Positions 56,050-64,000 of a DNA stretch of 64,000 bases are shown here, piece by piece; position 1 is the stretch's first letter; every line of letters begins with the position of its first letter. Source of the DNA: Dentipellis sp. KUC8613 (lineage: Eukaryota; Basidiomycota; Agaricomycetes; Russulales; Hericiaceae); NCBI GenBank assembly GCA_002286715.1, contig NSJX01000013.1, positions 521,216-585,215 on the forward strand. Reading direction: 5' to 3'. The position numbers and the translations under genes are program-made. Below the pieces are notes generated by a model that did not search any database, had not been told where the DNA came from, and saw only the letters and a program-made list of their open reading frames with translations.

Positions 56050-59000
56050 TCAGGCGGCCCGCACGCCATCCTCCACCCGAGCGCCGTCCTCCAGCCCTTC
56101 TGCCAGTGAGTCAATGCGCAGGTACTTCGCTCCGTTGAGCTGCACAATCAAGTGCGAGACGGTGCCTGCATCCGCGATGGTAACTGTCTCGAAGAGCTTG
56201 AAGAAAAACGCGCCGTCCGGCTGCTGGCTCGAGCGCGCCTTGAGCATGTCCGAGAATGCACTGTACTCCATCATGTGCTCGCCTGTGTTGCTCTTGTTGT
56301 CGACGACGAAGTACTGATACAGTTCCGAGACCACCTGCAGGAATGTGGCCGCATGAAATTTGTCGCCACCCGAGAACACACCGGCAGGCTGGGGCCAGGG
56401 CGGGAAGATGTCGCCGGCCCTGTGCGTTTGCGCGACTCCATCGGAGCAGTAGCCGCGAGGATGGTTGCCATCACACCCAGACGGATAAGGCCACATGATC
56501 GCCTTGCACCGTCCACACATGTGGGCAACGTGCTGTGCGAGCGAGCCGGGGCCAGATGGCGAGGGTGCGATGGCGAGAGTGTGACGGCGAGAGTGTGATC
56601 GTGGATGTGGAGGCGGAGGCGAAGGCGAGGGCGGAGGTGAAGGCGGAGGCAGGAGCAAGCACATATATGTATGTATGTGTGTGTGCGTGCGTGCGTGCGT
56701 GCGTGTGTGCGTGTGTGCGTGCAGGAGTGCATTTGTGAAAGAACATCAGCAAAGGAAGATTTGTGATTGAAATGATACCGACGCACCTTTTTGCTACCCG
56801 TATTCGCAAACAGAAGCATGACAGCCTCGCAATGCTCCCGCCAGAATGTCTCCGTACCAGAAGATTTTGCTGGAGCAAGTGAGCCACAGAACGCGCGAAG
56901 CAGAAGAGATGGTACTCACAAACATAGTCGTTGTTCGCAGTCCGGCGCAATACCTCTTTTTCGATTTTGTTGAGTTTCTCCATCAACGCACGAGGCACTT
57001 TCTCGGTGGCAGAATTGCCGAGTTCCGCCTTCAGCTTTGCGTTGTACTCCTGCGTCGCGATGGCCCACCTCTGAGGCGACATTGCATGGGACACCCACTG
57101 GCATGCCTTCCGAAGCTTCATGAAGAGTTTATACTCTTCATTCCCGTCGATCGTAAGGGACCTCGTACTGATGCCGGTTGAAAGTGCGAAGAGGCGGGCC
57201 GAAGGTGAGAGTCCCGGTACCCTGGGTGTCATCGTCCCCGGAAGCGTTTGCGAAGCGATGGGTGCAGGGAGAGTGAGCGTGGCTAAGGTGACCTTTTCAG
57301 ATGGCCCCGGTGCAGCGGTGTGTGAATGCAGAACAGGGAAAAATGACAATAGGGTGCTCTTGGGGCTACCCTGAACAGTCTATGTTGGATATTGGTGTCA
57401 GAATACACGGGATGTATGCAGAGACTGCTGGTGTACCTGTTTGGAGTGGCCAGTGACCATTGTCGTGGCGGTCGACACGACGGTACCTGACTTCATGCCC
57501 TTCGCACGTTTCGCGGCCCCCACTCTGTCGACGCTGCTCGCGCTATCGTCCGCCACTGGCCCATCATCGTGCGCTGCCTTGCGTTTTCGTGAATCCTCTG
57601 TCCCCGCACTTTGCATGATTACGATTCTCGCACCCGAGCCTGTAGAGGACCCGGTCTGCTGTGGAAACGAAGGATGGGTGAGATTGGAGGGCACGAGAGC
57701 ATGTGAAGAAAGATATACCTTCGAAGCCAAGCCAACAACAGCATGATTGATGCAGGCCGCAGGCTGCGTGCAGTCCTTGACTGTTGGCGCTGATGCGGAT
57801 GAGGTGAAGCGTTGCTGAAGACCAATCGCGGCGGCATTGACAGCAGCGTCACGTTGCACGGATGTGGTCATGGTGCTCTGAGTGCCGGGGCGTGTATGTG
57901 GCTCATCATCGTCAATGACGATTACCTCTGGGGCATCGCGCTCAGTAGTGGTTGGGGAACAAAGACCCGTGGCAGGGTTGGACAAAGCGATGGCACGTCC
58001 TCGAGCATCCGAGTCCGTGATGCGAGCGACGGCCTTACCGCCAGTGGAAAGTGGGCGATAGAACATGGAACGGTCGGTGTTGATACTCTCGAGCACATGC
58101 TCTCGCTCGGCCTCGCTAAGGTTGGAGATGTCAACAAGCTCTTGCTCGGCTTCATCCTTCACGTCGGTGAGTTGGTAATAGCTGTCGGCACTCTTTGAAG
58201 CAACGAGACCGAAGCTCTCGCCACTGTCGACAATGTGAAGGACAGGGAGGGGGCTGAAACCAGCAGGGGGAGTCCTCATGGTCTCAGCGAGCATCTTGTT
58301 CCAGAGATGTGCGACAGCGTTCACGAGCCCAATATGATGGGAGCCATGCGTTGACAGGAGGAACGAGCTCGGCTCGTTTTGAGAAAGCCCAGTGCGCACA
58401 TTCCGGCGAAGGACAAAGTCACTGCCCAAAGCGAGAAGGACTTCAATACCGCTCGAATGGGCGCGCTGCAGGCTGTTCCAACCCTTGTGCGTGCCCTCGA
58501 TGCGGCTGCCATCAGATGATATGTCTTCGCGTGGGCGAGCAAGGCATCCCTTCCGGACATGGTTGAGCTGTTGCCGGTGCGCCTGCGACAAGTCAGATAA
58601 GCAGTCGTCATCGAGCAGAATATTACTTACCCCTTCTGCAGCTGCTGTCCACACGCCGCCTTTCTCGACGTACTTCTCGTAGGCAGCTTCGAGGCGGCGC
58701 TCCTGCTCCTCCTGGCTCCGGTACTCCGTTTTGTTGTATTTGTCTGCCCTTGTCTTTATGATCGCATTCACGATGTCCTGTGCGACTGCGGTATGGAAGG
58801 GATTCTTAGTCCCATTCATGATGCAGACGGTATATCTATGCACAAGATTAATTATATTCGTATCTAGTGGCAGGACTGATATACTCACCTAGTCATGAAA
58901 TGCCAAACATCGAGAAGGACACGGATCTTGGGAAAGATGTCTTGAATCGCAGAGCGAACATGGCAGCAATTGTCTGCGACAGCCATTTCTGGGAATGCAA

Positions 59001-60551
59001 CACCGAGGACCTTGAACCGCTCTTTCAGCCCAGCGAGCAGCTCACGTATCTCCGCGCTAGATTGGCTCTGGCAGAAACGCTGTCGGGGATCACAAGAAAT
59101 TCACAACGGGTGTAATCAGTTCGTTATCAAAGGGCATGGTAGGCAGGTTCACTCACCCATGTTATAATTTCATTGAGCTCGTTGATGACACTCAGGATTC
59201 CGCCTTTCATGACCTTCAGCCGAGTTGTCTTTTCATGGATGACTGTCGCCTTTCCCGACATCTTGAAGGTGTTGTCAAGAGAGATGCAAATTGCTGAGGG
59301 GAGTGCGCAGTGAGCCGTACAGATCAATCATGATGCCTTCGCACGGACGACTGACCTGTCAAAGTCCGCAAATAGTTCTCGGACTCTGTCTTCCGCGTCC
59401 TCTCACTGAAAGCGAGATACACTTTGGTGACAATGTCGTCTGTGATCGAGGTTAGATCATAGCCTGCCTCGTTGTCACCGGGCTTCGAAAACTGCTCCAG
59501 CCGAGGAGCGTCCACGAGGGTTCCCTTAGACAATCTCAGGCGGGCCTGATATTGGCGCAGGTACGTGTATCGCATTTGGTTATACTCGAGCAGATGGAGT
59601 TCTGGCGGCTCACAATCAGCACACGCTCAAACAGCTAGATAAGGCCAGAACATGTGCGTACGTCTGATTTGCTGCGCAATACCCGCTGATGTTCCGGCAG
59701 GTCTCATTTCCACAATCAGATCGAAGAGCTCGCGAGTGAGTGCGCATCGCTTCAAGAAGTACGGGATTCCCACTGCACGTATGTAAGTATGGGTCAGATG
59801 TGTTTGGGTAATGCTACGCACTTGGTATCTCCCAATGGTGCCACTTAGCCCAAAACTCTGGGTTTGTCAGTGCATAGTGATAACCACTGCCTTCGTCGTC
59901 GCCGTTCTCAGGTAGATTTGAAGACTTTTTGTTCTTGGATTTGTTCTTCTGATTGTTCGCCTGGCAGGCCTCGCACTTAAGCTGAAACCCAAGTGCAGTC
60001 TCCTCAGCGCGGATGCCATGCACCTCACGATAACCAGTAGTATTCCAACCATTCCAAGTCGCTCGCTTGTCAGTACAGCCACATTTGGGACAGCAGCGAA
60101 GTTCGGGGTAGTAGAAGGGGTGGAGGATCGTCAGAGGCTTCAGGTACGCGGTCTTAACATGGATGTCTGGTGTCGTATCGCGCTTCGCTCCATGCAGGTA
60201 CGACGGCGGCATGAAGCGAGGGCCATAGATTGGAATGTTTGGTTTCAATGCTACCTTCCCCATCTCCGTCAACTTCCAGACACGGTCAACATATTCAACG
60301 ACGTGCGCGGCCCATTCAAGCTGTGGAGCGACCTGCGACTGTGTCTTGCGACGCATCGTCCATTTACTTTTGTGGCTCTCGACCTAGAGATTTTGAGGGT
60401 GAGTAAGTGATTCTTCTTCTTCAGTTGTAGCGAGTGAGGACATAAGCGGGCTCACCTTCGCCTTCCAGTCCGCTTCAAACTGGGCCTGCTTGGCGCGAGG
60501 CTGCAATGCCTTCAACTGTGCAATTACCGACTCAGGCTCAAACGACGACAT
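56050..60551 (-). mobile_element. DDE-transposase-like gene with zinc clusters (DNA transposon core)
   Basis: A single minus-strand gene of several exons runs from MSSFEPESVIAQLKALQPRA (start 60551) to a stop at 56050. An N-terminal Cys cluster reads LRCCPKCGCTDKRATWNGW followed by LKCEACQ. Next come FLKRCALTRELFDLIVEMRP and a linker. The catalytic-like region has ICISLDNTFKMSGKAT (first Asp) and, after splicing, EMAVADNCCHVRSAI (second Asp), then IRVLLDVWHFMTR, which matches the D...D...W-H layout of Mutator-like and related DDE transposases. A long Ser/Asp/Thr-rich disordered region follows (57400-58200). A C-terminal Cys/His cluster (MCGRCKAIMWPYPSGC, HPRGYCSDG) closes the protein. I could not see terminal inverted repeats. 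It may belong to a MULE-like or KDZ-like family; that assignment is uncertain. Confidence 0.7.
56668..56732. repeat. Microsatellite (GT/GC-rich) in a transposase-gene intron
   Basis: Plus-strand ATGTATGTATGTGTGTGT is followed by a GCGTGCGT run and TGTGTGCG units. On the coding strand it lies in an intron between the TFWREHCEAVMLLFANTG exon and the HVAHMCGRCK exon. A purine-rich AGGCGG/GAAGGC repeat adjoins it at 56602-56652. The intron is about 250 bases, several times longer than is typical here, because of this expansion. Confidence 0.7.
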
Positions 60552-61629
60552 GACAGACAGGGAAGCTGCAGGGCGCACTGCGGAGGAGCTGGTAGGGGAG
60601 TCGTGAAAGAGAGAGGAAGAGAGACGGGGAGCGGAGAGGCGGAGAGACGGTAAGCTCCTTTCCAAATTACTTCCGTTGACGACGGCTCCGCTGCATAGGC
60701 AGGCGGCAGGGAACTAACGGAGTAGTGGACTACCTTCAGCTCTAGCCGAGGGAGCCCTCTGCTCTGTCACAGTCGCACATGAGGGTCGTCAAGGCCCGAG
60801 GGCGCATACTTTATGACCGGTTCATGTATTTACAATGATACTGTATTTTATGAGAAAGATGAAAGAAACGGACCAAGTTCCATGCTGCACTCAAGAGACG
60901 AATGTCCAAATCTCTAGCTCGCGAAGAAACAATGCGGGTGCGCGCGTCTTGAAATGTCGCTGTGAATGGTGCACTGCACGGCCTTCTGCAAATAGATCAG
61001 TGATGTTATTCGCGTACCTGTAGCCAGCAATATCTGTATACTCCCTACTGCCAAGCACGACTGTAAAAATAGAATATTCAGCTGGTCAATACCTGTCTGT
61101 ATATGAACATTAGGCGACTCGTTCACCGCTCCAAAGGATGTTCTCATAGATAGCCGCCTGCGAAGGAGGAGAACGTTGACCCTTTTGCAGAGACAGCCTC
61201 CAGGTATCTTGCATTGTTCATTTGTTATGGGCTAGAGTATAGAACGATTAGTGTCAGTGATGAGATTCTAGCATGACATGAAATGCATACAGGACATGGT
61301 GCCGGAGCACGACTTGATCCAGTACGAAGCGAGGCGCGCCCTTGGAGCCGAGGCGCCAATGTTTCCTTGAGAAACCGAGTAGTTGGCACTGGCCTCATAA
61401 GTGTTTTGATGACCGGGCGTACTTCTCAATAATCTCATAGATGGCCGGCTTATCACCGGTCGATCTGCGTGCAGGGACATGTCCTGGAGCGCGAATGGGC
61501 CGTGTGGACACTCTGCAGCGCAACTTCATATTGTGAGCTTCAAGTGCGGCAAGGCCTGCCGCGCGATGCTGACATCAACAGATCCATCTCAGGGGTGAGT
61601 CCTCTCTCTTCGCCTTGTACATCCACAGT
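60552..61629. other. Intergenic region right of the transposase-like gene
   Basis: About 1.08 kb with no supported gene. It must hold the transposase promoter and the promoter of the 61630 gene. No copy of the left hairpins is visible here. Confidence 0.4.
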
Positions 61630-62418
61630 ATGTCGCTCCCAGATCCCACCAACCCCGTGTTGCTCGAGTACGATGCTGCCCGTACTCAAAAGCACTATGA
61701 GCAACAAGCTCAATATTTCACCATCGTTCGGCTTGGCGAAGTTGGCGACCCTGTCGACTGCTCATTTGTCCATCGGGACGGCTTCAAGGCTTTGCTTTAC
61801 TGCGAAGAAAGCCCAACAATGCTCCAATACAGCATTCCCTTCGACTTACGTGCAATCATCTTCGAAGTTGATGCTCGCATCGAGCCCACTTATTGCTATC
61901 TCACTCCGGCTGGGGATCAAGACCACCCCTATACTTCCCAGATGGGCCCCGGTGACAATCTCGCTTCCTCCTGGTTGATGGCCCCCAGCGACGGGCGCGA
62001 GGATGTCATCACTTGGCGCCGGGCGTTGGCCCAGCTTCAGCGCATCGTGGAGCAGGCGGTAGATCCGGGCATAGCCCTTGGCGAGCTAGTGGCCCCCGAC
62101 TATAGTCAAGGTAGCGAGTCTCCTCTTGCTTTCCTTCAGGTTAGCTGGAGGCCTCCCGTATGTTTGAATCATATCACATCATTGCACTTAAACGAGCCTG
62201 AACGGCCTCTGATGTTCTTCCAGCACCCATACACCCTAGAGTGGCTTCCGGTCTTCACAGCTGACCACAAGCATTATCCGATCCCCTCCGATGCAGCAGT
62301 TCCATTCGCAAAGCGCCTGAGGGTGCGCTTCATTCTGCACGGTGTTCCCGCGAAACCCGGTGACCGTGTACCAGCAATCGTCGGGGCCCATATGCTATAC
62401 ATGCATATACTCGACTGA
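61630..62418 (+). CDS. Unknown intronless protein of 262 residues
   Basis: An intact frame starts at the ATG at 61630 (MSLPDPTNPVLLEYDAARTQ). It has balanced composition with ordered segments (YFTIVRLGEVGDPVDCSFVH, LQYSIPFDLRAIIFEVDARI, RALAQLQRIVEQAVDPG, YTLEWLPVFTADHK) and several Trp and Tyr, as in folded proteins. No signal peptide, membrane segment or known motif is visible. It lacks introns, unlike most genes here. The position beside a transposase-like gene suggests it may be accessory or a relic of element-linked sequence. I do not recognise it. Confidence 0.55.
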   Translation: MSLPDPTNPVLLEYDAARTQKHYEQQAQYFTIVRLGEVGDPVDCSFVHRDGFKALLYCEESPTMLQYSIPFDLRAIIFEVDARIEPTYCYLTPAGDQDHPYTSQMGPGDNLASSWLMAPSDGREDVITWRRALAQLQRIVEQAVDPGIALGELVAPDYSQGSESPLAFLQVSWRPPVCLNHITSLHLNEPERPLMFFQHPYTLEWLPVFTADHKHYPIPSDAAVPFAKRLRVRFILHGVPAKPGDRVPAIVGAHMLYMHILD

Positions 62419-62681
62419 CGTTCTCATTCCCACAAGTCAGTCGATAGCATTGTTGGACTTCAAAGCATTAATATTTGCTCACATTCAGCAATTCAGATTT
62501 CCCTTCCGCTCGCTTCAATGTAGTCTTCTCGGTTACCGTGTATTTGTATCACGCGAAGTAGGATTCAAGCTTCAAATGTAAAGTCATAGTAGTCGTGATA
62601 AATGTATCATCCATCTGTATTGCTACCGTCCTGAGCTCTGTTGCAAACCCACAACGCGGTGCAATAGGGGAGTTCAGAGTG

Positions 62682-62761
62682 CTCGATTACAGTCGATGTT
62701 GACTCGATTAAGACGTTGATTTTGAGCGCGATTTTGACTCGATGATTTCGCTGTAATCGAG
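62682..62761. repeat. 11-base perfect inverted repeat with internal direct repeats
   Basis: CTCGATTACAG at 62682-62692 is mirrored by CTGTAATCGAG at 62751-62761, with 58 bases between. Inside, TTGACTCGAT occurs twice. The arms could form a long cruciform or mark a short inserted element. Confidence 0.5.
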
Positions 62762-63184
62762 AGCAAAAGTGGATTATGATCTGGGTGACTCTGAGCGTCC
62801 CGATTATTCAGTTGATTTTGAGCTAGAAAGAGGGCAAGCAGCCCGACGCGCCTTATGTCACCTCATGTGACAGTAACACTGTGATGGGTGACATCACGGA
62901 GTACCTGAGCTTGAGCGTGCAGATATGGGGAATATGCGAATAAGAAACAAAAACATCACGAGCGTGTACAAAGACATTTTATAAGAATTTCTATGATGTT
63001 TTGGTGTAAGAATTTTGAGGTGTATGAACACCAAGAAATATCTTGTTTGGAGTTCTCCGTCACGTACGTGACACGGAGCGCGTCGCGTTCTCCTAGTCGC
63101 GTCTTTCTGTATCGCAGACTGTGTTCTGCCCTTCATGTCTCTCTGATCCTCCCCCTTTACAAGCAAATTCACGCCTCCTACCTT

Positions 63185-63736
63185 ATGCCACGCAGAACGC
63201 GTCGCTATAGACGAGCCATGAACGCAATTCGAGCCCTAAAGCGCTACCTGACCATGAGGAAGACGCAAATTGGTCGCCGAGAGCGGCAGATTCGAAGGGC
63301 TTTCCGTGCCGCTGGCCTTGGACCCCCCGGACCCCTCGCTACTTCGAGCATCCTATCTGATACCACAAGCTCCGATTCCAGCAGTAACTCAGCCATGGAT
63401 GTCGACTCAGACTCAAGCAGCTCGAATTCGGACTCGGACTCAACTTCGAGCTCCAGCTCGAGTTCAAACTTCACATTCGACTCATCAACTACATCCACCT
63501 CTGATACCGACACTTCTAATACATCTCAAGATAATACAGACAATGAACTAGATGATATGCCTCCTTTGGAGGATTGGGTAGACTCGGATTCGGACTCGGA
63601 CTCGGACTCAGACTCGGACAACTCGGACAACTCGGACAACTCAGACTCAGATGAGGGGGATGACGATGAAGAATCAGCCCATTCAGTCAATTTGACCAGT
63701 AAGACATGGGCCACCCGACGTGCACACTGCACATAG
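63185..63736 (+). CDS. Basic-headed Ser/Asp-repeat protein, unknown
   Basis: An intact 183-residue frame starts at the ATG at 63185 (MPRRTRRYRRAMNAIRALKR). The first 50 residues are strongly basic and helical and could bind nucleic acid. The rest is Ser/Asp/Thr-rich, with runs such as SDSDSDSDSDSDN and SDNSDNSDNS before an acidic GDDDEES patch. No catalytic motif is visible. Expression is not assured, since repetitive frames can arise by repeat expansion; the mixed-charge layout also occurs in fungal chromatin or nucleolar proteins. It is followed at once by the 46-base tandem repeat. Confidence 0.45.
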   Translation: MPRRTRRYRRAMNAIRALKRYLTMRKTQIGRRERQIRRAFRAAGLGPPGPLATSSILSDTTSSDSSSNSAMDVDSDSSSSNSDSDSTSSSSSSSNFTFDSSTTSTSDTDTSNTSQDNTDNELDDMPPLEDWVDSDSDSDSDSDSDNSDNSDNSDSDEGDDDEESAHSVNLTSKTWATRRAHCT

Positions 63737-63792
63737 CCCATCATACATGGGCCACACGACGTCAGCCCATGAGAATTGCATGTCCGAAGCTC

Positions 63793-64000
63793 ATGGATGG
63801 GCTGATGAGATCCGGGAATGCCGGACATCATGGGTGGGCTGATGAGGTCCCGGGATTGGTTGAATGCCAGAGGTGATGGATGGGCTGATGAGGTCCTGGG
63901 ATTAGTTAGATGCCATGCAACATGGGTGGGCTGATGAGCTCCGGGAATTAGTTACATTCTGAGGGTGATGGATGGGCTGATGAAAGTCCGAAATCCAATG
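63793..64000. repeat. Alternating 46-base tandem repeat, incomplete at window end
   Basis: Copies of ATGGRTGGGCTGATGA start at 63793, 63830, 63876, 63922 and 63968, mostly 46 bases apart. Copies 1, 3 and 5 read ATGGATGGG and copies 2 and 4 read ATGGGTGGG, so the real unit is a 92-base dimer. Just upstream (63706-63770) lie inverted AGCCCAT/ATGGGC pieces of the same core. The array continues past the window. Confidence 0.75.

Noticed and set aside
63793..64000. Hammerhead-ribozyme-like CTGATGA cores in the 46-base repeat, one followed by CGAAA
   Set aside because: The helix II and helix I/III pairings needed around the cores are missing, so the match is probably chance.
1..64000. CRISPR arrays, prokaryotic operons, rRNA genes and biosynthetic gene cluster
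   Set aside because: None found; the spliced genes show a eukaryotic chromosome, and the enzymes present are unlinked housekeeping functions without a synthase core gene.

Overview
The window looks like a gene-dense stretch of a filamentous basidiomycete chromosome, probably an Agaricomycete. The evidence is: almost every gene is cut by several introns of about 50-70 bases with GT(A/G)(A/C)GT donors and short 3' ends; intergenic gaps are short; and the gene set is fungal (Ras-associated leucine-rich-repeat adenylate cyclase, PDK1-type kinase, Nha1-type antiporter, Zn2Cys6 factor with a C-terminal cluster, F-box families). No species assignment is possible from sequence alone. Exon models were read by hand from frame continuity and splice signals. 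Those for the uS2 ribosomal protein, lipase, adenylate cyclase, homocysteine methyltransferase, hemerythrin-like protein and COG5 start were checked most closely.

Layout. 0-7 kb: the 3' part of an unknown gene, a homocysteine S-methyltransferase, ribosomal protein uS2 (RPS0) and a secreted class 3 lipase with a 15-base microexon. 7-13 kb: adenylate cyclase on the minus strand, divergent from a NIPA-type magnesium transporter (13-15.6 kb). 16.4-18.4 kb: a Zn2Cys6 factor whose zinc cluster is split by an intron. 18.4-24.2 kb is gene-poor and holds only a divergent hemerythrin-like gene. 24.2-27.9 kb: SPC3 (signal peptidase) and a glycerol-3-phosphate acyltransferase, divergently transcribed. 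28-35 kb: a PDK1-type kinase and a 3.5-kb gene-poor gap, bracketed by two inverted copies of a tRNA-like structured element. 35.5-43.6 kb: an F-box protein, ILV6, a short-chain dehydrogenase and an Na+/H+ antiporter. 43.7-54.2 kb: COG5, a glycine-rich repeat protein, a frameshifted F-box-like gene, a mitochondrial pyruvate carrier subunit, an APQ12-like protein and a small cysteine-containing protein.

55.4-64 kb is accessory in character: a cluster of tandem DNA hairpins, a 4.5-kb DDE-transposase-like gene with zinc clusters, an unknown single-exon gene, a Ser/Asp-repeat protein, and an alternating 46-base tandem repeat that runs off the window.

Most genes are unlinked housekeeping functions. 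The strongest candidates for something undescribed are the paired tRNA-like RNA element at 28.1 and 35.1 kb, which shows a compensatory base change, and the hairpin array beside the transposase-like gene. I did not find a convincing multi-gene novel system.
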